The notes: generated by a model not told the origin, from the letters alone. Positions 24,003-34,153 are shown, counted from the stretch's first letter. The stretch is 64,000 bases of DNA from an uncultured Clostridia bacterium (GCA_938034875.1 CALHND010000005.1:1-64000), one strand, 5' to 3'. Made by a program: numbers and translations.

Positions 24003-25586
24003 TTATACCCCAAGCTGATTAAGACTGTCGCAAATCTGCTTAAACACAGGCGCGCAGGTAGTAGAACCTGTTGCGCCGTTTTCACCAAGTACGGTTATAA
24101 CAAAACGCGGATTTTCCGCCGGATAAAAGCCTGTAAACCAGCACTGATTGACTTTTTTCCCGTCAATTTTATACCCTGCTTCTGCGGTGGCTGTTTTACC
24201 CCCTGCTCCGCCGCTTTCCGGCAATGCTGCTGCACCCGTTCCGTCGGACACGACAGCACACATCATTTTTGAAACCGTATCGGCTGTGTTATCTTTTATT
24301 ACTCGTTGCGGTTTTGTCGCCCTATATTCAGTCAAACTGCCATCTGCCAAAGCAACGCCGCTGACAATTCGTGGTGTGACCGCATAGCCTCCGTTTGCAA
24401 TCATTGCCGTCATAACAGCAATGTCCACAGAATTTAACAGTAATTCTCCCTGGCCAAAAGAAAAATTTGCAAGTGCGGCCGGGAGTGTTGTGAGCTTTTC
24501 AACACTCGGCAAAGTTCCCGCTACGGCAGATAAACCGTTTGCTATGTTGCGGGAACTTCCAAACCCCAAATTTCTGCATAATTCAAGTATTTTATCGGCA
24601 CCCGTGCGCTGCGCAAGCGAAATAAAATACGGGTTGCATGAACCTGAAAGAGCCTGTGTCATATTAATGTTTCCGTGTCCGCCGTATTCATGGCAGTTAA
24701 ACACATTTGTGCCGATTTTAATGTTCCCTGTACAGTTGTAGTGCCACGATGCAGACGTACTATTATCAACAGCCGACGCAGCAACAGCAATTTTAAATAC
24801 AGATCCGACGTTGTACGCCATTAAAGCACGGTTTAAAAGTGGGGACGAACTGTTTTCGAGCGAAGCGGCAATATTAAGAGGTGAGTAATTGGGAACGCTG
24901 CACATTGCAAGTATATCACCGTCAGCTGCATTCATTACGATCACAGCTCCCGTGCCAAGATTGGGCGCCGCCTGCTCTACCGCCTTTTGCACTGCACTGT
25001 CAAGAGTCAATACCACGCCGGTTTTTACATCGGTTGTACCCGACACTATCGGATTAACCCCTGAAAGAGGACGCCCCGTCGCGTCAACAGTATATGTTAC
25101 GGTGACAGGGTCATCAGATGTGAGCAATTCATCATAAGCATATTCTAAACCGGTTATTCCGTGCCCGGATGCGTCGGCATATCCGATAATATGAGCGGCA
25201 ATCTGCTGTTCGGCATATCTGACCGGAACGCTGAAAAGAATGCTCTGTTCAGAAGAAAAGTCAGCCGTGGCATCTATTGCCGCAGGCTTTGCGCTGCGCA
25301 AAATTTCAAGCGCTCCTTTTGCAGCGTCTCCCAGCTTATTATTAATTTCATTAACTGTGGACACATTGGGCGAAATTGCCGCAACATATTTGCTCTGGGT
25401 GCCTACTAATTTTCGCATATTTCTATCGTATATGTTTCCTCGGGGCTCATTTACAGTAAGCACATAGGTCATTTGACTGGATGCCGCCGTTAAATCTGTT
25501 GAATGTCCAATATCGTAAACGCGCCAAGACGACAATCCAAAAAATAAAGTAATAATAGTAAAAATAGAAACTGCACGAATCTTCAT
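24003..25586 (-). CDS. class B penicillin-binding protein (transpeptidase)
   Basis: 527 residues from the ATG at 25586, behind GGGGGTGAG; a longer frame to 25625 lacks this site. There is one N-terminal membrane anchor at about 5-22, a dimerisation-type region with NEPRGNIYDRNM at about 46, then the transpeptidase domain. The active-site serine is in NVGSVFKI (SxxK) near 260, SxN is SCN near 315 and the third motif is KTATAE near 457, with Ala where KTG is usual. It cross-links peptidoglycan outside the membrane; PBP2/SpoVD-like in outline but lacking PASTA domains. It is a lone gene. Confidence 0.87.
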   Translation of the reverse strand: MKIRAVSIFTIITLFFGLSSWRVYDIGHSTDLTAASSQMTYVLTVNEPRGNIYDRNMRKLVGTQSKYVAAISPNVSTVNEINNKLGDAAKGALEILRSAKPAAIDATADFSSEQSILFSVPVRYAEQQIAAHIIGYADASGHGITGLEYAYDELLTSDDPVTVTYTVDATGRPLSGVNPIVSGTTDVKTGVVLTLDSAVQKAVEQAAPNLGTGAVIVMNAADGDILAMCSVPNYSPLNIAASLENSSSPLLNRALMAYNVGSVFKIAVAASAVDNSTSASWHYNCTGNIKIGTNVFNCHEYGGHGNINMTQALSGSCNPYFISLAQRTGADKILELCRNLGFGSSRNIANGLSAVAGTLPSVEKLTTLPAALANFSFGQGELLLNSVDIAVMTAMIANGGYAVTPRIVSGVALADGSLTEYRATKPQRVIKDNTADTVSKMMCAVVSDGTGAAALPESGGAGGKTATAEAGYKIDGKKVNQCWFTGFYPAENPRFVITVLGENGATGSTTCAPVFKQICDSLNQLGV

Positions 25587-25662
25587 ATGCTCACCCCCTT
25601 TGGTATATTTTGAGTACATCGGCAAAAATTATTAATGTATTTTTATTTTTTCACGTTTGCGA

Positions 25663-25692
25663 TTGACACGGCAAGTAACACTATTATATAAT
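25663..25692 (+). promoter_or_regulatory. promoter of the phosphohexomutase gene
   Basis: TTGACA (25663-25668), 18-base spacer, TATAAT (25687-25692), about 40 bases before the ATG. Confidence 0.75.
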
Positions 25693-25730
25693 TATTTAAA
25701 TAATGATTTTTTTGAAACGGGGCATAAAAA

Positions 25731-27449
25731 ATGGATAATATTAACCAGTTATATAAATTATGGCGCGAAAAAGTTACAGATGAGGCCATTCTTAATGAAC
25801 TGACGGAAATTGAAAACGACAGTGATGCTATTCTTGACCGTTTTTATCGCAATTTAGAATTTGGTACGGCGGGATTGCGCGGTGTTATCGGCGCAGGCAC
25901 AAACAGAATGAATATTTACACAGTTGCTCGTGCAACACAAGGATTTTCGGAATACATTTGTAGTATTGCCAAAAATCCAAGCGTTGCTATCGCATACGAC
26001 AGTCGTATCAACTCTGACCTGTTTTCTAAAACAGCAGCCTGCGTATTTGCAGCAAACGGTATAAAGGTTTGGCTTTACCCCGTTCTTGTTCCTACACCCA
26101 TGCTGTCTTTTGCTGTACGAGAGCTTAAATGTGATGCAGGCGTTGTAATTACTGCCAGCCACAATCCATCAAAGTATAACGGATACAAGGCATACGGCTC
26201 TGACGGATGCCAGCTTAATACCGAGGCAAGCGAAAAAATTCTCAGCCTTGTTGAGCAGGTTGATACATTTGATGGCGTTAAAAAAGAAGATTTTGATAAG
26301 GCTATTGAAAAAGGCATGATTGAATACATCGGTAACGATGTTTTTGAAAAATACTATAATCAGGTAATGGCTCAGTCTGTCAATCCCAAAACTCTTGCAG
26401 ATGCCGGACTTAAAATTATTTACACCGCGCTTAACGGATCAGGTAACGTACCCGTCCGCACCGTACTAGGCAGAATGGGAGTAAACGATATTACCATCGT
26501 TCCTGAACAGGAATTGCCCGACGGTAATTTTCCCACATCTCCCTATCCTAACCCCGAAATTCGCGAAGCATTTACTTTGGCTCTAGATTTAGCAAAAACG
26601 GTTAAACCCGACTTGCTGCTTGCCACTGACCCTGACTGTGACCGTGTAGGCATTGCAGTTAAAAATGGCGAAGATTATACCCTCATGTCCGGCAACGAGG
26701 TAGGCACAGTAATGCTTTACTATCTGCTGAGCCAGCGCACCGAAAAGGGCACCATGCCTAAAAATCCGATTGCAGTAAAAACAATCGTTTCATCGCGTTT
26801 GTGCGACAAAATTGCGGCTGATTTTGGCTGTGAAATAGTCGATATTTTGACGGGATTTAAGTATATCGGTGAGCAAATCGGCATTTTGGAAGCAAAGAAT
26901 GAGCAAGACCGCTATATAATGGGATTTGAGGAAAGCTACGGCTATTTGGTCGGAACATATGTTCGCGACAAAGATGCCGTTGTCGGCTCAATGATGATTT
27001 GCGAAATGGCAGCCCACTACAAGCAGCAGGGAAAGACTTTGCTGGATGTACTTGGCGAGCTGTACAATAAATACGGTGTTTATAAGCACAAACAGCCCAG
27101 TTTTGCATTTGAAGGCGCAGAGGGCATGAAAATCATGGCCGACACGATGTCATCTCTGCGCACTACACCGCCAAAGGAAATCGCCGATATGCAGGTAACA
27201 AAAATCAGCGACTACTACACCTCTATTGTAACCGAGTGCAGCGACGGCAGCACATCTAAAATAAATTTGCCTCGTTCAAATGTGCTAGCATATTCACTGA
27301 GCGGTGGTGCAGAGGTCATTGTACGCCCGTCCGGCACCGAACCAAAAATTAAAATCTATCTTACTGCTACCGGAGACAGCACCGATTCAGCCGACGAATT
27401 AATGTCACGGCTTGAATTGGCGGCAAAACCTTTGCTCGGAATAGAATAA
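25731..27449 (+). CDS. phospho-sugar mutase (phosphoglucomutase/phosphomannomutase)
   Basis: 572 residues, matching the long alpha-phosphohexomutase class. The motifs are GTAGLRGVIGAGTNRMN at about 45 (sugar site start), TASHNPSKYNGYK near 142 with the phosphoserine, DPDCDRVGIAV near 302 (Mg site), GFEESYGYL near 398, and RPSGTEPKIKIY near 530 (phosphate binding). It interconverts hexose 1- and 6-phosphates for glycan precursor supply. No substrate call between glucose and mannose is safe. Confidence 0.92.
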   Translation: MDNINQLYKLWREKVTDEAILNELTEIENDSDAILDRFYRNLEFGTAGLRGVIGAGTNRMNIYTVARATQGFSEYICSIAKNPSVAIAYDSRINSDLFSKTAACVFAANGIKVWLYPVLVPTPMLSFAVRELKCDAGVVITASHNPSKYNGYKAYGSDGCQLNTEASEKILSLVEQVDTFDGVKKEDFDKAIEKGMIEYIGNDVFEKYYNQVMAQSVNPKTLADAGLKIIYTALNGSGNVPVRTVLGRMGVNDITIVPEQELPDGNFPTSPYPNPEIREAFTLALDLAKTVKPDLLLATDPDCDRVGIAVKNGEDYTLMSGNEVGTVMLYYLLSQRTEKGTMPKNPIAVKTIVSSRLCDKIAADFGCEIVDILTGFKYIGEQIGILEAKNEQDRYIMGFEESYGYLVGTYVRDKDAVVGSMMICEMAAHYKQQGKTLLDVLGELYNKYGVYKHKQPSFAFEGAEGMKIMADTMSSLRTTPPKEIADMQVTKISDYYTSIVTECSDGSTSKINLPRSNVLAYSLSGGAEVIVRPSGTEPKIKIYLTATGDSTDSADELMSRLELAAKPLLGIE

Positions 27450-27486
27450 AAAAACATGCCGCGTGAAATTTAATTCCACGCGGCAA
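27450..27486 (+). terminator. inverted repeat, weak terminator
   Basis: GCCGCGTG (27458-27465) pairs with CACGCGGC (27477-27484). The following bases are AATTTA rather than a T run on the + strand, so termination may be partial and the next gene could be read from the mutase promoter. Confidence 0.45.
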
Positions 27487-27508
27487 TTTACAAAGCAGGA
27501 ATGATTAT

Positions 27509-29263
27509 ATGAAACGAATTTTAAGCTTATTTCTCGCATGTACGCTTGTTCTATGCTCGATGGGCTCATGTAACAGTTCAGACTCCAATCAAAACGAAGG
27601 CAGTGTGAATTCTGAGACTGCCAGCTCGCAAATCAATGACATGCCAATCGAAAAAATAGAAGAAGTTGATGTAAAGTCCACCCTTTCAGCTGAAAGCTCA
27701 ACTATACTCGATGTCACAAGCAGCAATAACTTCAATGCGCTTGCTGGCGATCGCACGCCGTCAAATGCCATACTGCACCTAAACGACGATCTGTTTATTA
27801 TTGCCGACGATGGACTGTACGTTCCATTCGAAGCTGCACTAGCTATGTGCGAAGAAAATGTGGTGCCCGTTTTATATGTAACAAATAAGAACATAGCCAC
27901 CTCGCTGGGAAAAAAACTTGCTGAACAAGAAATAACCGACTGCATCGTCATGTCAGACGATGCTGAGCTGGTTAAAATCACCCGTGAGCTTGCCCCAAAA
28001 GTGAGCGGTGCCATCGATGCACGCGACAACGAACTTGATGAAGACCTTTCTTATCTAATACAGGTTCGTGATGAGGCAAATCGAAACAATGCAAAGATTG
28101 TTTTATTCGGAAGCGATGCGGAGCGCGATGATGTACTTTATTTGCAGCGCCGACTCATGACAGTATGGGTCGAAGCAGACGATGATACTGTTGAATCACA
28201 CTGCAACGCATTGATAACCGGTGCAAACGGCATTGTCACAAGCTACACAGACAGCCTTTTTAACGCAATCGATAAATTTGAAAAGGATACCCTGTTTCGT
28301 GAGGTCAACATAGTCGGACATCGTGGACAACCGATTACAAATGTTGACAACACCCTCTCAGGTGCGAGAGCCGCAATAGACGCAGGTGCTGATGCAATTG
28401 AATGTGACATTCATCTTACCGGAGACATGGAATTCGTCATTATGCATGATAACGATATATCCTACTATACTGAAGGTGTGGGAAAATCGGAAACGCTGCG
28501 TACCGATCAGGTACAGTTTTTTGTTATTAAAGGCACAAAAGGTGAACATATTCCTACACTGAAGCAGTTTTTTGATAGTTTCAGAAATGATGATATAATA
28601 CACACCATCGAAATAAAAACTACAAACCCCGATGCAATATATCTTCTGCGTGACCTTATAACTCAGTGTGGCGTTTCCCATCAGGTTAACTTGATTTCCT
28701 TTTATATGGATCAGCTAAAATTGGCACGTGAAGTAATGCCTGAAATTTCATGCGGATACCTTGGCACAATTGACGGTGTTTATTCAAACATTGCTCGTGC
28801 AGTAAACACATATAATTTGTCATATCATCCTGTTCACTACAAAATGTCCCCCGGCAACGCATATGAGCTCAACAACCGCGGAGTCAGCGTAAACCCCTGG
28901 ACATATTCCGATGAAAAAACAATGTGCGATGCAATGATGTACGGTTACACGTCACTGACCACTGATGGCTCACTGTGGGCATCTGACTTTGTAACGGAAA
29001 TTATTCCGAATAAAAATTACAAAATGACTGTCGGGGAAACATTTCAGTTTAAGGCAACTGCAAAAACCAAAACGGGCGGAAAAGAAATTATCTGCGAACC
29101 GATTGTCGTCGGTGGTGATAATATAACATTTACTAAATCGGGCGAAGGATTTACAGCGTCTGCTGCCGGCGAAACAAAAGTTTTGCTCAAATATTCTGAA
29201 CTGCTCAAAAATGGCAAAATAATTTACCATTATTCACAATCGGTAAATGTGACAATAAAATAA
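27509..29263 (+). CDS. lipoprotein with glycerophosphodiester phosphodiesterase domain
   Basis: 584 residues. A signal peptide with a lipobox-like end, CSMGSC, would anchor it at Cys20. Residues about 45-260 form a module I do not recognise. The GDPD domain at about 270-480 has VGHRGQPITNVDNTL, AGADAIECDIHLT and FVIMHDND, which carry the catalytic His pair and acidic metal ligands. The C-terminal 80 residues (NYKMTVGETFQFKATA...) resemble a Big_2/Ig-like domain. It should hydrolyse glycerophosphodiesters or teichoic-acid-like polymers at the outer face of the membrane. Confidence 0.85.
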   Translation: MKRILSLFLACTLVLCSMGSCNSSDSNQNEGSVNSETASSQINDMPIEKIEEVDVKSTLSAESSTILDVTSSNNFNALAGDRTPSNAILHLNDDLFIIADDGLYVPFEAALAMCEENVVPVLYVTNKNIATSLGKKLAEQEITDCIVMSDDAELVKITRELAPKVSGAIDARDNELDEDLSYLIQVRDEANRNNAKIVLFGSDAERDDVLYLQRRLMTVWVEADDDTVESHCNALITGANGIVTSYTDSLFNAIDKFEKDTLFREVNIVGHRGQPITNVDNTLSGARAAIDAGADAIECDIHLTGDMEFVIMHDNDISYYTEGVGKSETLRTDQVQFFVIKGTKGEHIPTLKQFFDSFRNDDIIHTIEIKTTNPDAIYLLRDLITQCGVSHQVNLISFYMDQLKLAREVMPEISCGYLGTIDGVYSNIARAVNTYNLSYHPVHYKMSPGNAYELNNRGVSVNPWTYSDEKTMCDAMMYGYTSLTTDGSLWASDFVTEIIPNKNYKMTVGETFQFKATAKTKTGGKEIICEPIVVGGDNITFTKSGEGFTASAAGETKVLLKYSELLKNGKIIYHYSQSVNVTIK

Positions 29264-29266
29264 AAT

Positions 29267-29309
29267 AAGACCTTGTTTGCACATAATCAAGTGCATACAA
29301 GGTCTTTTT
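29267..29309 (+). terminator. bidirectional terminator between convergent genes
   Basis: AAGACCTTGT (29267-29276) pairs with ACAAGGTCTT (29297-29306), with TTTTTAA after. It sits between the GDPD gene (+) and the DUF1294 gene (-). Confidence 0.85.
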
Positions 29310-29311
29310 AA

Positions 29312-29647
29312 TTAAATATATAATAGATATATTAAAAATACAAAAACAATCACATTAAGTGTGGTTATTATCGGCATTCCTACTGTAAAACTGCGCTTTT
29401 TCCGTTTATGTCTTACCCTATTCATAGCAACAACAATGCCTGCGCCGCCACCAAGAATAGAAAGTGAAAAAATAACATTCTCGGGAATACGCTGTTTGCC
29501 TTTTCTGGCGCGCTTTTTATCAATTGACATTATAAAGTACGAAATAATATTTATTGCTATAAAATATAAAAGAAATAAAAGAAATGCTTTTGCCCTCCTT
29601 AAGCTTGGAAAACCAAACATATCTCTTACAAAATAAAACCAATTCAT
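29312..29647 (-). CDS. DUF1294 small membrane protein
   Basis: 111 residues with three hydrophobic segments. The conserved family stretch is present: SIDKKRARKGKQRIPENVIF, then LGGGAGIVVAM and RHKRKKRSFTVGMPI. DUF1294 proteins are common, small, and have no known function. AAGGATGG lies upstream. The 230 bases between this gene and the next, on the other strand, hold an inverted repeat CAAAAAG/CTTTTTG at 29768-29783 and little else. Confidence 0.85.
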   Translation of the reverse strand: MNWFYFVRDMFGFPSLRRAKAFLLFLLYFIAINIISYFIMSIDKKRARKGKQRIPENVIFSLSILGGGAGIVVAMNRVRHKRKKRSFTVGMPIITTLNVIVFVFLIYLLYI

Positions 29648-29829
29648 TAAAAAGCCATCCTTATCTACAAAAAAGTGCCTTAGACTGTAAAAAATATTAT
29701 ATTTATCAGTGAAATTAAATAATTTAACTTGTCGTTTTTTGTATAATTCCTATTATAATAATTTAAACCAAAAAGCACTTTTTGTCAATATGTTTTATTA
29801 GACATTTTTATTATATGCACTTTTGCATA

Positions 29830-29858
29830 TTGTACAAAAAACAAAATTATAATATAAT
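29830..29858 (+). promoter_or_regulatory. promoter of the YngK-like lipoprotein operon
   Basis: TTGTAC (29830-29835), 17-base spacer, TATAAT (29853-29858), 22 bases before ATG29881. Confidence 0.65.
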
Positions 29859-29880
29859 GTGTATATTGGGGGTAAATGTG

Positions 29881-31092
29881 ATGAAACGATTATTTTGTCT
29901 TATTATCGCTGTCATCATTTTGGCGCTAATTGCTTCATGCGCTCCTAATGAAAATGTTGTTGACACCCAGTCAAATCATGGAGAACCTGTAGAATCAAAC
30001 TATGAAGTAAATGGCGCTGAACTGCGTGGTGTATGGATAAGTTACAGTGAGCTTAGCACAGTGTTTGATGGAGATTTTTACAGCAACATCGATTCTATGC
30101 TTGATAATATTGCAAAGCTTGGATTTAACGCCGCATTTGTTCATGTTCGCCCTTTTTGCGATGCATTTTACAGCTCCGAGCTTTTTCCCTGGTCACAATA
30201 TATTACCGGTACTCAGGGCGTATCACCCGAATTTGATCCTTTTGAATACATAGTATCGGCGGCACATAAAAAAAATATAAAAATACACGCTTGGATAAAT
30301 CCCTATCGAGTATCATATAACACAGAAAATCCAAACTCGCTTTCCGACAGCAATCCTGTCAAACAATACATGTCAGCACACCCCAACAGCAACTTTGCAG
30401 TGGCACATGACGGAGGGCTATATCTAAACCCCGCAAATAGTGATGCTGAAAAGTTGATTGTTGACGGAGTAAAGGAAGTTATTTCCGGCTACGATGTTGA
30501 CGGAATTCATTTTGACGATTACTTTTATCCAACAACCAACGAAAGTTTCGATAAATCGGATTACTCTGTATATAGCGCTGCAAATACAAGCGCTCTCCCA
30601 CTTGATGATTGGCGCAGGGAAAATGTCAATCGTATGCTTAAATCAGTATATGACACCATTAAAAATTATAACAAAGATATAGAATTCGGCGTTAGTCCCG
30701 CAGGAAATAACGAGCTTAACTACAACGAACTTTACGCCGATACAGCCGCATGGGCTGAAGGTGGTTATGTAGATTACATTATTCCCCAGCTTTACTTTGG
30801 TTATGATTATGAAATAGAGCGTATGCAATATGACAACATAGTTTACGAATGGTCTAAGATGAAGGATAAGGTCACATTATACGCCGGACTTGGTGCATAC
30901 AAAATCGGCACCGACAATGAATCAGAAAAAGCTGAATGGTCAAGCGGTTGTGTTCTTGAAAAACAAATTAATTACGCAAGGGCGTATAAATACAAAGGCT
31001 TTGTAATATTCAGCTACTCGTCGCTATTTTCAGACGATCCGCTGAACACAAGTGAGCGAAATAGGATTTCACATTTAATAGGAGAAGATTAA
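29881..31092 (+). CDS. YngK/DUF187-type glycoside-hydrolase-like lipoprotein
   Basis: 403 residues from ATG29881, with GGGGGT upstream; the frame is open 33 codons earlier but that crosses the promoter. A signal peptide ends LIASC, a lipobox. The rest is a GH10-like (DUF187) barrel: LRGVWISYSELSTVF near 45, NAAFVHVRPFCDAFY near 80, HAWINPYRV near 138, GIHFDDYFYP near 205 with paired aspartates, FGVSPAG near 260, and YIIPQLYFGYD near 297. These proteins are thought to cleave cell-wall or related glycans. The next gene starts four bases after the stop and contains a divergent version of the same domain. Confidence 0.88.
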   Translation: MKRLFCLIIAVIILALIASCAPNENVVDTQSNHGEPVESNYEVNGAELRGVWISYSELSTVFDGDFYSNIDSMLDNIAKLGFNAAFVHVRPFCDAFYSSELFPWSQYITGTQGVSPEFDPFEYIVSAAHKKNIKIHAWINPYRVSYNTENPNSLSDSNPVKQYMSAHPNSNFAVAHDGGLYLNPANSDAEKLIVDGVKEVISGYDVDGIHFDDYFYPTTNESFDKSDYSVYSAANTSALPLDDWRRENVNRMLKSVYDTIKNYNKDIEFGVSPAGNNELNYNELYADTAAWAEGGYVDYIIPQLYFGYDYEIERMQYDNIVYEWSKMKDKVTLYAGLGAYKIGTDNESEKAEWSSGCVLEKQINYARAYKYKGFVIFSYSSLFSDDPLNTSERNRISHLIGED

Positions 31093-31096
31093 CCAT

Positions 31097-34000
31097 ATGT
31101 CAAAACACTGTAAAAAATCACGATTTAAAACATGGTTCTCGTCACTGCCAAAGTGGCGGAAACTTTTTTACTGCTTTATATCATCGGTGCTGACTGCCAC
31201 CATTATTGCCACTTCGGCATTGGCGGTTTTCGGCCGACTGGATGATGCAATAGATGTTATTACGGGTAAATATATTCCTACGAAAACTGAAGACCCGTAC
31301 ATTGCCGTAAACGCAGGAAACACTGCAAAAACGCCAGCCAACGTGGACAAAGACCCCGTAGGCGCTACACTACTTGCGGCATATTTGCGAAACGGCTCAG
31401 ATTACGATCTTGGCAACAACAAATGGAAAGAGCAAATTGACGACGCCATAAATAAAGTTGCCAATCATGGACTTAACAGTGTTATTGTACCGCTTGATAA
31501 TGGTAAAAAACGCATTTACGGCGGTGAAACCGATGCACTTGATTACATAATAAAAACCGCAACTAAAAGGTCAATTGCCGTTTACGCAGAATATAATATG
31601 CTCGCAAAAGAAAACGGCAGATATTTAATATCAAGCAACGAGGATATAGCCGCTATTTCAAACGATATAAGTAACATTGTATCAGCATATTCATTAAGCG
31701 GCATTTTGCTCAACGATTACTACACGCAAATTGGCTCAGCTGACTATCCTGCGTATATTTCCTACGGCAACGGAATGGGTTTTGATGCGTATTTACGCGA
31801 CAGGCTTGCATCCGCCGTCGAACAAATTGGCAACTCTGTAAAAAAATCCAACAGCAGTATTACATTTGGAATCACTGCTGACGCTATATGGGCAACAGCA
31901 GACACTGTTAAAGGTGGACTCGAATGTGAGGGTGATGTTTTTCAGGCTCTTACCGATGGGCACGCCGACACTGTACTTTGGTTGAGCAAAGGCTATGCCG
32001 ATTGCGTGTTTGTGTCTGTTCCCTACTCCACACGGGATTCGGTTACTCCCTTTGGCAATATTGCTAAGTGGTGGACAAACATGCTTGGCGGCAAAACCAA
32101 ACTTAATTTCACGCTTGCGGCTTACAATGTCGGCTCAGGCGAAATATGGGATTCCCCCACCCAGCTTTCCGACCAGCTTTCTTCTATTCCGGACCTTACA
32201 GCTAACGGATATGCATTTGATAGCCTGTCAGCACTTATAAATGATAAAACAGGCAACACAAGCAATGTTTTAAAATACCTGAATGACAATGAAGCAATGG
32301 GTGTTAAAGAATTGTCTTTCACTTCGGTTTATTCTAGTAAATTTACAACATACACCAAAAATCTTTCTATAACCGGTGCGTCCGACCCCGACTACGAGCT
32401 GAAAATGAACGGCAACCCGGTTAAGCGCACGGCAAAAGGTTATTTTTCATTTAATGTGACTCTTGCCGAAGGAACCAACACATTCACATTTGAACACAAG
32501 GACAAAACAAGGGAATTTACCGTTACATATGAGTCAATCATCATAAAGCGAATTGCGCCGCGTGCCGACCAGATTCTCACGGGGGACTCGGTTATATCGG
32601 TATCTGCCACCGTTCGCAGTGGTTCAATTGTTACAGCAACTCTTAACGGGCAAACCATTAAATTGGCTCAAATAGGCTCTGAAAATAATGACTCGGCTAT
32701 AAAGCAAGAGTTTTTTGATTACACGGGCGTATTTAAGCTTCCGTCGGCAAAAAAGTCGGCGCAAAATCTTGGATCAATTGTATTTAATGCCAGTTGCGGT
32801 TCGCTTTCGGACAGTAAGACCGGCGGAAACATAACCGTACGGGCTAAAGGTGATGCAAACCCGAGCAACGTCGGTAATTATCAGAGTGGTTACGGCATAA
32901 AGGTTGGAGTTGGTTCTCGCTATGTAGCAGAGGTTACCGTTCCACAAGCGGAAACACTTGATGGAAATCTTATTGATGAGCGTTCTCGCCCCACCAATGC
33001 ATATTTGCCGGCAGGCACAGTGGATTACTGTGGCGAGAATGACATTGTTTACTACAATTCGTCGTCGGGTGACAACACAAACTTTCGCAAGCTTGATTAC
33101 GGCAAAAGAGTTTACTCCGACTCAGTGTCGGTTTTCAAGGCAACGCTACCTGAAACCAATTCAATAACACTTAAATCATCTGAAATTAAAGACAGACATA
33201 CCGTAATGACTTTCGACACTCAGTGGAAAGCCCCGTTCAATGTCACACTTGCCCCGCAAACTTACCAAGATCCTTACAAGCCAAACAGTATTCCTGACTA
33301 TACGATAGAATCGCAGACATACAAGTACATCGACATTGAGTTTTGCTATACGGTGTCGGCTCAAGGAAAAGTTGTGTTTAACAACAATCCTGTATTTTCA
33401 CGTGGTGAATGGGTAAAACACGGCAGCAACTATGTTTTGCGACTATATCTGAAAAAAGCAGGATGTTTTTACGGTTGGACAGCTCAGTACAACGAAAACA
33501 ATCAGCTTGAGTTTTACTTTCTCAATCCAGCTAAAATTTCGGAGTGTCCCAATTCATACGGATACCGTCTTGATGGCGTTGTAATTGTTCTTGACCCCGG
33601 CCACGGTGGCAAAACTGACCCCGGTGCTGTCGGTTCAAATGATACCAACACTGAGGCAGTGCTTAATCTATTCCTTGCTAAGAAGCTTCAACGCGAATTG
33701 GAAAACATCGGTGCTACCGTTGTCATGACACACTCATCAAACACACTAATGACGCTATCCGAGCGAAACGCGCTGACAAACAAAATTAAGCCGGATATTT
33801 TTATTTCCATACACCGCAACGGCTCATCTTCAACATCTGCAGAGGGGTACTCAAACTTTTACTTCCAACCATATTCAAAGCCTCTTGCGCAAGCGGTATA
33901 TAACCGCACAGTTGAAGCATTTTATCAAAAACGTGGTCATAAATACTATCCGTTCTATGTCACGCGAGTCAGCTGCTGTCCTGCAATATTAACCGAAAAC

Positions 34001-34114
34001 GGATTTATGACAAATGCGCTTGACTTTGCACGCATACAAACTGATGCACACAATGAAATGAATGCATACATGACAGTTCAGGGCATAGTCGATTATTTTG
34101 TTTCAATACAGTAA
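31097..34114 (+). CDS. membrane-anchored N-acetylmuramoyl-L-alanine amidase with YngK-like N-terminal domain
   Basis: 1005 residues. A membrane segment at about 22-46 anchors or exports it. Residues about 90-420 parallel the upstream lipoprotein: an INKVANHGLNSVIVP strand, a SGILLNDYY strand matching GIHFDDYF but with Asp to Asn at the first acid, and a final strand near NFTLAAYNVGS. Ig-like segments follow, about 420-800. The C-terminal Amidase_3 domain has VVIVLDPGHGGKTDPGA near 830, IFISIHRNGS near 905 and ILTENGFMTN near 960, the zinc-site residues. It should cut the lactyl-peptide bond of peptidoglycan outside the cell. Confidence 0.88.
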   Translation: MSKHCKKSRFKTWFSSLPKWRKLFYCFISSVLTATIIATSALAVFGRLDDAIDVITGKYIPTKTEDPYIAVNAGNTAKTPANVDKDPVGATLLAAYLRNGSDYDLGNNKWKEQIDDAINKVANHGLNSVIVPLDNGKKRIYGGETDALDYIIKTATKRSIAVYAEYNMLAKENGRYLISSNEDIAAISNDISNIVSAYSLSGILLNDYYTQIGSADYPAYISYGNGMGFDAYLRDRLASAVEQIGNSVKKSNSSITFGITADAIWATADTVKGGLECEGDVFQALTDGHADTVLWLSKGYADCVFVSVPYSTRDSVTPFGNIAKWWTNMLGGKTKLNFTLAAYNVGSGEIWDSPTQLSDQLSSIPDLTANGYAFDSLSALINDKTGNTSNVLKYLNDNEAMGVKELSFTSVYSSKFTTYTKNLSITGASDPDYELKMNGNPVKRTAKGYFSFNVTLAEGTNTFTFEHKDKTREFTVTYESIIIKRIAPRADQILTGDSVISVSATVRSGSIVTATLNGQTIKLAQIGSENNDSAIKQEFFDYTGVFKLPSAKKSAQNLGSIVFNASCGSLSDSKTGGNITVRAKGDANPSNVGNYQSGYGIKVGVGSRYVAEVTVPQAETLDGNLIDERSRPTNAYLPAGTVDYCGENDIVYYNSSSGDNTNFRKLDYGKRVYSDSVSVFKATLPETNSITLKSSEIKDRHTVMTFDTQWKAPFNVTLAPQTYQDPYKPNSIPDYTIESQTYKYIDIEFCYTVSAQGKVVFNNNPVFSRGEWVKHGSNYVLRLYLKKAGCFYGWTAQYNENNQLEFYFLNPAKISECPNSYGYRLDGVVIVLDPGHGGKTDPGAVGSNDTNTEAVLNLFLAKKLQRELENIGATVVMTHSSNTLMTLSERNALTNKIKPDIFISIHRNGSSSTSAEGYSNFYFQPYSKPLAQAVYNRTVEAFYQKRGHKYYPFYVTRVSCCPAILTENGFMTNALDFARIQTDAHNEMNAYMTVQGIVDYFVSIQ

Positions 34115-34120
34115 AAGAAG

Positions 34121-34153
34121 AAAACCGTTCGGATTAATCCGAACGGTTTTTTG
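34121..34153 (+). terminator. bidirectional terminator
   Basis: AAAACCGTTCGG pairs with CCGAACGGTTTT around ATTAAT, with T6 following on + and A-rich sequence before. It overlaps the last codons of the minus-strand gene that ends at 34134. Confidence 0.85.
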
